A DNA stretch of 64,000 nucleotides from Siphonodentalium dalli (lineage: Eukaryota > Mollusca > Scaphopoda > Gadilida > Siphonodentaliidae): positions 12,445,729-12,509,728 of the forward strand of contig CP136068.1 in NCBI GenBank assembly GCA_032622095.1, written 5' to 3'. The notes under the pieces were generated by a model. It saw only the letters and a program-made list of their open reading frames with translations. It ran no database searches and had not been told where the DNA came from. A program made the position numbers and the translations under genes. Positions 37,140 to 48,606 of this stretch are shown here, piece after piece; positions within the stretch are counted from its first letter, which is position 1; every line of letters starts with the position of its first letter.

Positions 37140-39900
37140 ATGAAAGTGTCAATGACACTGTAGCTCAACTTGGAAAGGGAATAATTTAATATATTACAGT
37201 CAATGGAGCGATTAGGAATGTGGAAAGTTGAATGTCTAATACTAGTTTATAGACATGAAGAGAAAAGTAAAATCCAAGATGGCTGCTGGCGGCCATGTTT
37301 TCGGCCGAATGACCCCAAAATGAGTCGTTCCCATCTACATGTCATCGTTAACATCAATGACAAATTTTATGACGATCAGACTAAAGGTACGAGTGGCCTG
37401 TAGCCCATGCTAAAGAATTTAGTCATACAAAGAGTAAAATCCAAGATGGCTGCTGGCGGCCATGTTTTTTGGCCGATTGACCCCAAAATGACTCGTTCCC
37501 ATCTACATGTCAATATTAACATCCATGACAAATTTCATGATGATCAGACGAACAGTGCGACCTGTGGCCCGTGCTAATGGATTGAATTTTGAAAACAAAG
37601 ATGGCCACTGGCAGCCATGTTTTTTGTCTGAATGACCTCAAAATTACTCGTTCCCATCTACAAGTGATTATTAACATTCATGACAAATGTTATGATGATC
37701 AGACTAAAAGTAGGACCTGTAGCCCATGCTAAAGGATTTAGTCATGCAAAGAGTAAAATCCAAGACGGCTGCTGGCGGCCATGTTTTTTGGCCGAATGAC
37801 CCCAAAATTACTCGTTCCCATCTACATGTGATTATTAACATTCATGACAAATTTTATGATGATCAGACTAAAAGTAGGACCTGTAGCCCGTGCTAAAGGA
37901 TTTAGTCATGCAAAGAGTAAAATCCAAGATGACTGCTGGCGGCCATGTTTTTGGGCCGAATGACCCCAATATGACTCGTTCCCATCTACATGTCAATATT
38001 AACATCCATGACAAATTTCATGATGATCAGACGAACAGTGCGACCTGTGGCCCGTGCTAATGGATTGAATTTTGAAAACAAAGATGGCCACTGGCGGCCA
38101 TGTTTTTTGTCCGAATGACCCCAAAATGACTCGTTCCCATCTACATTCCAATTTCAACAGCCATGACAAATTTCATGATTATCAGACTAAAGGTACGACC
38201 TGTAGCCCGTGCTAAAGGATTGAGTCATACAAAGAGTAAAATCAAAGATGGCTGCTGGCGGCCATGTTTTTTGCCCGAATAACCCAAAAATGACTTGTTT
38301 GCATCTACATGTCAATATTAACATCCATGACAAATTTCATGATGATCAGACGAACAGTGCGACCTGTGGCCCGTGCTAATGGATTGAATTTTGAAAACAA
38401 AGATGGCCACTGGCGGCCATGTTTTTCATCCAAATGACCCCAAAATGACTCGTTCCCATCTACATTCCAATTTCAACAGCCAGGACAAATTTCATGACGA
38501 TCAGACTCAAGGTACGACCTGTAGCCCGTGCTAAAGGATTTAGTCATGCAAAGAGTAAAATCCAAGATGACTGCTGGCGGCCATGTTTTTGGGCCGAATG
38601 ACCCCAATATGACTCGTTCCCATCTACATGTCAATATTAACATCCATGACAAATTTCATGATGATCAGACGAACAGTGCGACCTGTGGCCCGTGCTAATG
38701 GATTGAATTTTGAAAACAAAGATGGCCACTGGCGGCCATGTTTTTTGTCCGAATGACCCCAAAATGACTCGTTCCCATCTACATTCCAATTTCAACAGCC
38801 ATGACAAATTTCATGATTATCAGACTAAAGGAACGACCTGTAGCCCGTGCTAAAGGATTGAGTCATACAAAGAGTAAAATCAAAGATGGCTGCTGGCGGC
38901 CATGTTTTTTGCCCGAATAACCCAAAAATGACTTGTTTGCATCTACATGTCAATATTAACATCCATGACAAATTTCATGATGATCAGACGAACAGTGCGA
39001 CCTGTGGCCCGTGCTAATGGATTGAATTTTGAAAACAAAGATGGCCACTGGCGGCCATGTTTTTCATCCAAATGACCCCAAAATGACTCGTTCCCATCTA
39101 CATTCCAATTTCAACAGCCAGGACAAATTTTATGACGATCAGACTCAAGGTACGACCTGTAGCCCGTGCTAAAGGATTTAGTCATACAAAGAGTCAAATC
39201 CAAGATGGCTGCTGGTGGCCATGTATTTTGGCCGAATCACCCCAACATGACTCGTTCCCATCTACATGTCATTATTAACATTCATGACAAATTTTACGAT
39301 GATCAGACTAAAAGTACGACCTGTAGCCCGTGCTAAATGATTTAGTCATACAAAGAGTAAAATCCAAAATGGCTGCTGGCGGCCATGTTTTTTGGCCGAA
39401 TGACATCAAAATGACTTGTTTGCATCTGCATGTCATTGTTAACATCCATGACAAATTTTATGATGATCAGACTAAAGGTACGACCTGTAGCATGTGCTAA
39501 AGGATCTAGTCATGCAAAGAGTAAAATCTAAGATGGCTGCCGGCGGCCATGTTTTTTTGCCAAATAACCCCATCTACATGTCAATATTAACATCCATAAC
39601 AAATTTCATGACAATAAGACAAACGGTACGGCCTGTAGCCCGTGCTAATGGATTGAATTTTGAAATCCAAGATGGCCACTGGCGGCCATGTTTTTTTTCC
39701 GAATGATCCCAAAATGACTCGTTTTCATCTACATGTCAATGTCAACATCCATGACATATTTCATAATAATCCGACCAAAGGTACGAACTGTAGCCCGTGC
39801 TAAAGGGAATTGTTGACGCATCACGCACACACACACACGGACGATGGATACCAACCAATGGCAATAGCTCAAACTTTACAAAGTAAAGTTGAGCTAAAAA
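37140..39900 (-). repeat. Large ~160-bp repeat array, inverted orientation, with 638-bp higher-order unit
   Basis: About 16 units of the family also found at 21.4-23.5, 26.5 and 28.1-29.0 kb, here in reverse. Units alternate between a type carrying AAAGAGTAAAATCCAAGATG and a type carrying GGATTGAATTTTGAAAACAA. Two adjacent blocks of about 638 bp (roughly 37.9-38.5 and 38.5-39.2 kb) match closely and share rare variants, such as AAGATGACTGCTGG and CCCCAATATGAC. The ends are AGCTCAACTT near 37160 and CAAACTTTACAAAGTAAAGTTG near 39880. The whole array lies in one host intron. Confidence 0.9.
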
Positions 39901-39901
39901 C

Positions 39902-40850
39902 TTATTGGAATTTATGGGTCACTCACATTTATATAAGAGAATGCACTGGTACAGCTAAACCACCACAGCCTTGGGTTAAATGTGATATGTTGCCTGGACA
40001 TGGAATACTTGGGTTAAGAGGGTCCAAATTAAGCTTACAATAATAATGTATCAAATTCTACCAACAATATAATATACAGATGGGCCATCTGACTGCTGAC
40101 CCATTAATATCAATTATATGGCAGAGCTGTCAACAAATCACAAGAATTGTTTATGTTGAACACTGACCTCTCTATTAAACCAATAACAATTATAATGACT
40201 TCAGCCCATCTGAAGATATCACTCTGCAGCACAGATGTCCAAGTCTAATGTTAATACCATGTGATGTTTATTGCTTTCTTTATCAGATTATTTGCACATC
40301 AATTGGCATAAGAGATATCAGAAAATAATATAACCTTATCAATAGCTAAGTAGTTCAAAGGCATGGGTTGGAATTTGTGAATTGGGTTTAAAGTCGCTCC
40401 AAACAAATTTACCAGTACATAACACAAGATTATGGACTGATTTAAACCAAATTTGGTGTGGTGACTCGGGGTACCCTTAGCAGAGTTATAATGGTGTTAG
40501 TTTTTAAAATTTTGTTACTTTAATTTTTTTTTTTTATTATTTAAACAAAAAATATTTTATTGTATATTATTTTTATTTATTTATTTATATTCATCTTTTT
40601 TTTATATAAATTGAGCAAGGAAATCAATCTAAATAATTTTTTTCAAAAAAGGGCCATAACTCAGTTAAATAGTTAAATCTGTATTTTGGGCTGAGAAACT
40701 CACCAAATTTCGTTGCGATCAGATAGAAAATATTTGAGTTATCGCACCATGCGTAAAGTGTCTACGTACAGACAGACAGACGCACAGCAACTGGTCAATC
40801 CAGACAACGACACTATGTTTACCATACTATGGTATGGGTAAACATAAAAA
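39902..40850 (-). mobile_element. GTCCGTCCGTC-type element, copy 3 (inverted)
   Basis: Reverse-complement relative of 34302-35511, with both ends matching (TTATTGGAATTTATGGGTCA and GGTATGGGTAAACATAAAAA). It is about 260 bp shorter. It adjoins the right end of the ~160-bp array. Confidence 0.75.
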
Positions 40851-41957
40851 CAAAATGTAAAATCCAAGATAATTTAATGAATTTTCCACACAAAAAAACG
40901 ATTGCTTACATCTATTTAAGCTCATCCGAAATATCCATAGAAATTTTTTGACAAACAGATGAGGGATGTAGCCTGTGTGGTGTGCTGAAGGATTTAGTCT
41001 TGCAAAAAAAACAATCTAGTTTTCAAATACACCTACTTCCAGTATTTTCATCTGATGAGATTGTTTCTACCCTCTTCTCTGTGACATGTGATTCACCATC
41101 TGGCTGGTGCAATTCTGTGAGAGAATGTGGAGAAAACAGAAGTTTATATTTGTGACATACAGATTTTATCTGTCACTGAACATGTCTGCAGTGACAGAGT
41201 ATAGATATGAATTTCAATAATACACACTTTCAATGTTGGCCCTCAATGGAATAAGGTGTTGATAGGTTAACTGGATCATGGATAATCAGTGTTTGCTAAG
41301 TGTCACTGACCTTACTTATTACTGCATGCGATTTTCTTGATCTTGACCAGTTTTTATTCTGTGGGACTTTAAAGACATGATTTTGAACCACTCCCATATC
41401 TGGTCCACTAAATTCACTCAAAAGAACCCTGCCTTGACCAAACAAGTGTTATCGCCATAGGTTCATCCAGTTATCCCATCAACACGCTATAACTTTTTTT
41501 AGGTGAACCAATAGAAGAACTTACAATTCGGAATAATAGTACAGGGTGGAAAATCTCCAAAATCATAATAACAGTACAATTTGGAACAATAGCACACTAA
41601 GCACAGGGTACTTAATTATAAGAGTACCAGATATTCCCTATACTAGTACATAGTTTATCATGTGTTTATCTCTCACATTTACAATAATTTATTGTAAATA
41701 TTAACAATAGACACAAGTGAATATAAAGTTAAATATGTACCCATTAACAGCAGTAAACATGTATACTTCTATTTTTGAGCAGTTCATACTGACATTTTAT
41801 TAATCAAAGAATTAGGCAGGTCCACATATCAGACATGGTAAAAATTGTTAAACGTACAGGGCCAACTAAGGAACGTATAGGTGCAAATTTCAATTGAAAA
41901 AAAATACAAACATACATGTATGACTATTACCAGTAGGCACTCAAGAGTAACAGTTAC
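40851..41957. other. Host-gene intron, nothing recognised
   Basis: AT-rich, with no credible open frame or clear repeat. Confidence 0.45.
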
Positions 41958-42026
41958 CAATTTCTTGCTGTTTATCTTGCTGTTTCTGTTCATCTTGCTG
42001 TTTCTTTTCCTCTAGTTTCCTCTGAG
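41958..42026 (-). CDS. Host gene, internal coiled-coil exon (69 nt)
   Basis: Minus strand: acceptor TTTTTAG before 42026 and donor G|GTAACT after 41958. Two leading bases, 22 codons and one trailing base. The peptide is almost entirely Lys, Glu and Gln (QRKLEEKKQQDEQKQQD...), a strong coiled-coil signature. Phases match the exon before it (one trailing base) and the exon after it (two leading bases). Confidence 0.72.
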
Positions 42027-42589
42027 CTAAAAAGTTTTAAGAGTTTCATTTCAGTATGGTACATGTATAAGATTTCTTTTCAAATCTATACATTTGAACT
42101 TGAGACCAAGAAGATATATCTATTCAAGCCTGCTAAGTGCAAATATTGTGCAATTTTCTCCAATTTAACAGGGCTGCACATATCAAAGGAATAAGGCAAT
42201 ATCAAAGAATGAACACACATAACTCATAAGCCAGTGCTCCCTTACATTTTATTTTTAGCAATTTAATATTGTACTTGAGATATATTTATGGTTTTACCAC
42301 TATGGGTGAATATCTGAAAAGTGTGCAATTTGAAGTTACGACCATTAGCCTTATAATTATCATAGTACTTATAAACAGTTACATGTATGTGAGGCTCCTA
42401 ATGGGATATATGGGAGACTGGCACAATATATTTAATGCTGCCCCAGTCATGAAGGTGTTAAAAATGCACCAAGTCAAATCTCAAATTTTAAATTGTGAAA
42501 CACTATAATTAATGACATGGTTAAAAATATTTTAACAATTAATAAAAATATCACAACTTCAAGTAAAAGTACTGTAACAAACAACATAC

Positions 42590-42651
42590 CACAAAATAAT
42601 TGAACATTTCTTGATTCCAGTTCTTGGACATAGTCCTCCAGTTTTTCTTTG
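42590..42651 (-). CDS. Host gene, internal exon (62 nt)
   Basis: Minus strand: acceptor AACAATTTAG before 42651 and donor TGTG|GTATGT after 42590. One leading base, 20 codons (KEKLEDYVQELESRNVQLFC) and one trailing base. It has heptad-like Leu spacing and continues into the Lys/Glu/Gln-rich exon at 41958. A further 5' exon ending in two extra bases is required and was not found with confidence before the TATGGGAGGCC element at 43.4-45.1 kb. Confidence 0.68.
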
Positions 42652-42879
42652 CTAAATTGTTTTAAGAGTTTCATTTCAAGATAGATATTGGATAATTTCA
42701 ATCTTTAAAATTAATGATATGAAGCAAGGAACACTCAGGACGCTCAAGTCGCTGATAAACAAATGCAAATGGTCCAGCCAATGACATATACTGGAAATAG
42801 TTCATTTATAAAGGATCTCAGTTGAGTTTCTATTTAATACCGGTGTAACATCTCCCCCCCCCCTGATCAACTTCCAACT

Positions 42880-43377
42880 TTGTGGCAAGGAAGCATGTCT
42901 TTTCTTCGGCAGAGACATTATTGTTCAGATTTTTTTTTATTGAAAATCACCCAGTTTATCTCCCCCCCGCCTGAATTAATTTGTTTACCTAACAACAAAT
43001 GGCGAGTTAAGTCTCATTTTATCGTTCAATATCACTATGTGGCTAAGAAAAACTACCATAGGTGACAAGGAAGCATGATTTTTCTGTAAAAGAGACAATA
43101 ATTATAGTTCGGAGAATTTTCATTCGAATTTACCTAGTTTATCTCCCCCCCCCCCCCCGCCTGGATTTTCCATACTTTAACATCTATTGGCGAGATAGTC
43201 TCATTTTATCATTCACTATGACTATGTGACTTAGAAAAACTATCATTAGTGGTAAGGAAGCATGTCTTTCTTCGGCAGATACATTATTGTTCAGATTTTT
43301 TTTAATTGAAAATCACCCAGTTTATCCCCCCCTCGCCTGAATTAAATTGTTTACCTCAATATCTAATGGCGAGTTAG
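42880..43377. repeat. ~185-bp tandem repeat with C-tracts
   Basis: Three copies marked by GGAAGCATG at 42888, 43070 and 43257. Each contains a run of C and a TGGCGAGTTAG-like end. The TATGGGAGGCC element is inserted at the last copy. Confidence 0.85.
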
Positions 43378-45109
43378 TATGGGAGGCCAAATTCACATTT
43401 AATAATTAATTGTGCTTAAGCGCAATCAATTGCGCTTAAGCGCAATTCATGGTTATATGTAACAAAATACCCCTGGTGAATAAATAGGTTTCTCCATAAC
43501 TTAGCATTAATTCCTATTGACATGTCACTTCTTGGTTTCATTGGTTTGGATGGGTAGGGAGCTAGCCCAACTTCTTTATCAAAATGGCTGACTCGCAATA
43601 GTATCACCTTCTGTTTTAGTTGGAGCGATTCGTGATAGCATTATATTATATATGTCGCCCCGACTAATACAGAAAGTAATGCTATTGCAAGTAGCCCCAA
43701 CTAATATATACCGAAGATAATATAATGCTATCACGAATCGCTCCAACTAAAACAGAAGGTGATACTATTGCGAGTCAGCCATTTTGATAAAGAAGTTGGG
43801 CTAGCTCCCTACCCAATCAAACCAATGAAACCAAGAAGGGAGGCCAAATTCACATTTAATAATTAATTGTGCTTAAGCGCAATTCATGGTTATATGTAAC
43901 AAAACACCCCTGGTGAATAAATAGGTTTCTCCATAACTTAGCACTCCTATTGAAATGTCACTTGGTTTCATTGGTTTGGATGGGTAGGGAGCTAGCCCAA
44001 CTTCTTTATCAAAATGGCTGACTCGCAATAGTATCACCTTCTGTTTTAGTTGGAGCGATTCGTGATAGCATTATATTATCTTCGGTATATATTAGTTGGG
44101 GCTACTTGCAATAGCATTACTTTCTGTATTAGTCGGGGCGACATTGATTTTCTTCAATTTTCGAGTATACAGGCACATCATATGAGGGAAGCAAGCCCTC
44201 GGTGACACCACATTCACACTATATGATCATGGAAATACTATAGATTTGTGCAAGAGCTGCTGATTTAATAAGAAAAACTAGAGCTTCAGGACTGAGACAC
44301 CAAAGCTCCAGTAATTATACACACCATATTTTGGACAGGGATGCTGATAATATGAAAATAGGGTTTTTTCCCCCTGATTTAAGTCAATAAGTAAACCATA
44401 CAGTAATGCTCTAATTAATCGACTCCTTAACCACAGCAGAATTATGGATAACTTTTCAGGATTTAGTCGGAAATATGGCTTGTTGCCATTCATCGGAAAG
44501 CTCTCGAGAGCTTTTCGATGAATGGCAACAAGCCATATTTCCGACTAAATCCTGAAAGTTACCCATAATTCTGCTGTTGTTAAGAAGTCGATTAAATAGA
44601 GCATTACTGTATGAGGTAAGAAAGCCCTCATGCAGTGACACCGCATGCATGTATAGGATATTACCATAGTAAAGGCTAAAATCTGTGCAAAAATACATTA
44701 AAAACATCATACAAAACATTACTCGAGTTCCGGGAAGGCGACATCAATTCTTGGGATGCTGATAATATGTAATTAGGGGATTCTCCTTGTTGAACACATA
44801 CTCACAGTTTGACTGTTGAGTACAGGTCAAAATTAGCCCAATGCTCATCTTGCTAGGTGATACACCAGGTCATGCTAATAGTTTATGGGTAGGTTAGATA
44901 GTAGTCACAATTACGCTTAAGCGCAATTAATTGCGCTTAAGCGTAATTAATTGCGCTTAAGCGTAAATGCCCTATTTGCGCTTAAGCACAATATGTGGTA
45001 TTTGCGCTTAAGCGCAATTGATTGCGCTTAAGTGCAATTATTTGCGCTTAAGCGCAATCAATTGCGCTTAAGCGCAATTCATTATTAAATGTGAATTTGG
45101 CCTCCGATA
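43378..45109 (-). mobile_element. TATGGGAGGCC transposon, copy B (inverted, internally duplicated)
   Basis: A reverse-oriented relative of 2840-4000. The left end TATGGGAGGCC at 43378 is repeated at 43840 (GGGAGGCCAAATTC) after a ~460-bp block that folds back on itself. The right end is TGTGAATTTGGCCTCC near 45105. It includes the nested foldback MITE (44399-44611) and a long CTTAAG palindrome array (44915-45080). No clear target-site duplication. Confidence 0.8.
44399..44611. mobile_element. Foldback MITE, TACAGTAATG family (nested)
   Basis: Palindrome from TACAGTAATGCTC to GAGCATTACTGTA, centred on AAAGCTCTCGAGAGCTTTT. Confidence 0.85.
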
Positions 45110-46774
45110 TCATCCTGCTATTGTCATTTAGAACTGGATATATTAGTAATAGTATAATATTATTGAATATCAAAGCTGGCGCAAGAGATTGCACAACGAA
45201 TTTTGTCGGAAGACTGTAATTCATATTCGCTGCGATATTGTTATGACTTATGGGTGACATATGGCTGTGCACTGGTATGCGCCGTCTTCTATTCCCTACG
45301 CAAATAAAGGAAACATGAATATGTTATAGTCAAATATCACTATAATAGAGGATTAGAGGAATATCGCTATAATAGTGCAATTCAGGATGTGCCTGACCTG
45401 CTGACCTGTGACTGTGTCGTGAAAATTGAAATTTCAAGATGCCGGCAACCAAAATGCTAATATTGTCCTATATTTCACTTTTTCAGTCACTGCGTTCATA
45501 AAAGAATTTGAACATACAAAGGTGGCAATAAAAAGACGAGTCTTCTAAATCATCGTCATCATTGTTGTAAATCGAATCTAATCGATGTTGTAAAAATATT
45601 TAAGACTTCGTCGTTGGTCGCCATTTTAAGTTGTTGTTGTAAAATAATAGTCGTTCAAACTTTATCAGAACCAGGGTTATCATTTTACGGTAAATACCGA
45701 GCTTTGCCGAATGCTGCACTGATACAACTGATTCTGTGTACAGCATAAGGTAGCCTCGCGTTACCAACGAATCACACGCCCGTTCGTCGAATGGAGCAAC
45801 TTGTGTCACTCAAATTCACTGCTGGTCTCGAACAATAGTTCACAGTTTCCTCCCATCTCAGCTTAGAGTTCGAGTTAGGCACCTTCTATGTACAGCTTAA
45901 TTAGACACCTTCCCAGCTTAGACACCTTCCCAGCTTATACACCTTCCCAGCTTAGACACCTTCCCAGCATATACACCTTCCCAGCTCAGACACCTTCCCA
46001 TCTCCCGGCAGAAGTAATGATCGAGCAGATGCTCGCTTGATAACTGGAGTCCATGATCAAGTATGCAATTTCGCCATCCTCGTGTTGTATTTTCGACTTT
46101 CCAACACACCAAATATCCATAACGATGGACGTAGATAGTTCTATATTGCCTGAATCAAAGGTTTCAACAGACTCTTCCGCCAAAGATTTTGCCGTGACAA
46201 TTGTTTTACTCGAGGCACCAGACTATCACATTGCTTGAGACCATCATCACAGTGTATAAACCGTACAAACATTAAATCGGAAGTTGCTTTCGAAAAAACG
46301 AAAAATTATATTTTTAGAACATAAATGTGACAGAAATATCACAACAATATCACAAAATCCATGTTTCAGACGGACACATGGTTGCACCATATCTATACAC
46401 GTACGTATATATTGTATATACACATTTGCCCATCGTAAGTGGGCTCCATTTGAGCGAATGACTCTGTTTAATAGATAAAAACGGCCTTTGATCACTTCAG
46501 AAAATAATTTTCTCGCAAAAATTCGCTCTTCAAATGTAATTTTAACACATATCCAGCATATGTCGGAAATCCCACTATATTGCCACGGAAAGGCCATCAT
46601 GTGTGTAACATATATGGATATGCCCTTGGCTCGAATGTATTCAAAATTTGAAAGTAGAGAGTATTTATTTGGACACCCACTAGTCAGTCTATGTACGCCT
46701 AGTTGTTTAAGTTGATGATCACTAGTTGCCAAAAATATGTACGCCAAGTTGTGATGATGGGATTTGTGTGAACA
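45110..46774. other. Left flank of the Polinton; minisatellite and possible exon
   Basis: 45905-46005 is a 17-bp minisatellite (ACACCTTCCCAGCTTAG, about six copies). On the minus strand, 46000-46183 is open and reads MAEESVETFDSG... then DIWCVGKSKIQ and DGEIAYLIMD, which is protein-like but unrecognised and may be an exon. Nothing else is clear. Confidence 0.35.
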
Positions 46775-46780
46775 GACGAA
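46775..46780. repeat. Target-site duplication, left (GACGAA)
   Basis: GACGAA directly precedes the element end AGTAGTAATGGG and is repeated directly after the other end at 61978-61983. A 6-bp duplication is typical of Polintons. Confidence 0.93.
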
Positions 46781-47312
46781 AGTAGTAATGGGGGCACTAT
46801 GGCCCAGTACCACCCAGAGATGGGCACTATGGCCCAGTACCCCCCAGAGATGGGCACTATGGCCCAGTACCCCCCCAGAGATGGGCATTATGGCCCAGTA
46901 CCCCCCAGAGATGGGCACTATGGCCCACTGGGCCATAGTGCCCATGTCTGGGGGATCCTGGGCCATAGTGCCCATCTCTGGGGGGTACTGGGCCATAGTG
47001 CCCATCTCTGGGGGGTACTGGGCCATAGTGCCCATCTCTGGGGGGTACTGGGCCATAGTTCCCCCTGAGGATAGATATTCCTGTCATTGATGTGACATTT
47101 CTGATCGAAAAAATGAAAATGGACTTAGACATTTTTTCATTACTAATTTAAAGTTTGTATAATTCTGACCAGAGATGGCACATCGACACGAACAGAATCA
47201 ATTGGTGGGGATCCTACAGTGAAAACGATTTTGTTGAAATATGCCCCCTGAGGATAGATGTTCCTGTCATTGATGTGACATTTCTGATCGAAAAAAATGA
47301 AAATGGACTTAG
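46781..47312. repeat. Polinton terminal inverted repeat, left
   Basis: It begins AGTAGTAATGGGGGCAC. It contains a 30-bp unit (GGGCACTATGGCCCAGTACC + CCCCAGAGAT) repeated about four times. Near 46925-46930 the array flips to the reverse complement for about four and a half units, so the repeat can fold on itself. Then come one ~183-bp unit starting CTGAGGATAGATATTCCTG (47065) and the start of a second (47248), which continues beyond the shared part to about 47430. The apparent long proteins here (repeated MAQYPPEMGT) are translations of the 30-bp unit. Confidence 0.93.
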
Positions 47313-47698
47313 ACATTTTTTCATTACTAATTTACAAGTTTGTATAATTCTGACCAGAGATGACACATCGACACGAACAGAATCAATTGGTAGGGATCCT
47401 ACAGTGAAAACGATTTTGTTGAAATTTATCATTTATTTTTCAAAAACAAGAACAAGAACAATGAACAATAATATATTATTATACATCAATAATATTAACA
47501 AAGAACAATAATTTATGTACAAAACAAGGTCTCAGATTTGAAGAAACTTAATTGAACATCCTACAACATCCTACAACATCCTACGCTGAATCAATAACAA
47601 AATAGTCTATTTCGTGGAGTTGTTGACACATTCGTTGTTATCTGGTCGTCGTCTTCTTTGCGTTGTATGTATATCAGCCGTCGATGTCCTGGTGAAGT
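47313..47698. other. Polinton left end, non-coding
   Basis: Second ~183-bp repeat copy to about 47430, then AT-rich 3' flank of the protease gene. On the minus strand AAAATAAATG near 47435 contains AATAAA and may be the polyadenylation signal for the core transcript. No histone-type stem-loop is present here. Confidence 0.5.
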
Positions 47699-48172
47699 TT
47701 AATTCAACAGCAAATTTGCTTTTCTGTATAATCGACCATAGTGCTTTCCAAACCATTGAACTATTGTTCTGTCATTCTTGAAGAAATCCCGAGAATTGAA
47801 TAATCTTTTCATCCTCTTTCCTTTCATCATGCGGTGGAGTGCGAATATACAATATAATCCACACACATTTGTCGCACGATGTTGATATCGTGTTGTATTC
47901 ATAGTCCATGCTGATGAGTTCCTTGTTATGAATGGTAACATATATCGTATCGGTGGTGGTAGTCCAAATGAGTCGAAGTATACAGCTGATCTTCCCTTGA
48001 ATAACAACAAGGTCCAGTGTTCTCCTGGCTCATCCGATGAGTGCGTGTTCACAATATATACTTGAATATGTTGTGGTTTCTTCTCTGGTAACAGATCTCT
48101 AGCACAAACATAAGTGTTAAGTTTACACAACCAGGAATTGTCCAGAATATATTGAAGTTCAGCTGTCTGCAT
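47699..48172 (-). CDS. PRO: Adenovirus-like maturation cysteine protease (PRO)
   Basis: 157 residues. It is the Polinton relative of adenain, which cuts capsid precursor proteins during particle maturation. The catalytic set is visible: His52 in GEHWTLLLF, Asp67 in VYFDSFG, Gln97 in RYQHRA and Cys104 in NVCGLYCIFAL. The Gln to Cys spacing of seven is the same as in adenain. The length is a little below adenain (about 200). The ATG at 48172 overlaps the end of the upstream gene by 14 bases. No break is seen, so this is among the best-preserved core genes. Confidence 0.92.
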   Translation of the reverse strand: MQTAELQYILDNSWLCKLNTYVCARDLLPEKKPQHIQVYIVNTHSSDEPGEHWTLLLFKGRSAVYFDSFGLPPPIRYMLPFITRNSSAWTMNTTRYQHRATNVCGLYCIFALHRMMKGKRMKRLFNSRDFFKNDRTIVQWFGKHYGRLYRKANLLLN

Positions 48173-48605
48173 CGTTGTAATTCTGTGACCACATCAGAGT
48201 CCACTCTGCGTCGATTTTTTTGCGGTTGAGCTCCAAACTCTTTCTCAGATGATCCCACATAAGGTATGCTTCGAACTTCTCCTTGCAGTGTGGGTTTAAC
48301 TCCATCAGCTTCGGGAACCATCTTTCCATAACATTGTATATGTCAAGTTTAATCAGTGCTAAGTCGATAAACTGGTTTGTCCAATCATCAGTTGTAGAGA
48401 ACAAACACAGAACATGTTCACGTTGACTAGGATGTTCTATTTTACATCCTTCACAGTTTGCTGACACTTCCTTGCGAATAATTTCTTGTAGTTCTTCAAT
48501 CATAGCGTTGTTGGGTGTGTCCAAGATCAGGTTTAATCTCGGAGCAACGTGTTGTGAACGTCGGTATTCTTCATAGTAGTTCCATAGCTGTGATGTGAGC
48601 TCCAT
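48159..48605 (-). CDS. Conserved Polinton protein, function unknown
   Basis: 148 residues beginning MELTSQLWNYYEEYRRSQ. A CEGCKIEHPSQREHVLC segment near residue 51 could bind a metal. The rest is mostly helical. From memory, proteins with this Cys/His-Pro-Ser-Gln segment sit between the capsid and protease genes in many Polintons, but I cannot verify a function. The ATG at 48605 follows the capsid stop with a single base between. The end overlaps the protease start. Confidence 0.75.
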   Translation of the reverse strand: MELTSQLWNYYEEYRRSQHVAPRLNLILDTPNNAMIEELQEIIRKEVSANCEGCKIEHPSQREHVLCLFSTTDDWTNQFIDLALIKLDIYNVMERWFPKLMELNPHCKEKFEAYLMWDHLRKSLELNRKKIDAEWTLMWSQNYNDADS

Positions 48606-48606
48606 C

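Noticed and set aside
46247-47132. Long open frames of repeated MAQYPPEMGT / WAIVPISGGY in the terminal repeat (and at 61575-62033)
   Set aside because: The 30-bp DNA unit is a multiple of three without stops, so several frames on both strands are open. They are translation artefacts of the repeat and not genes.
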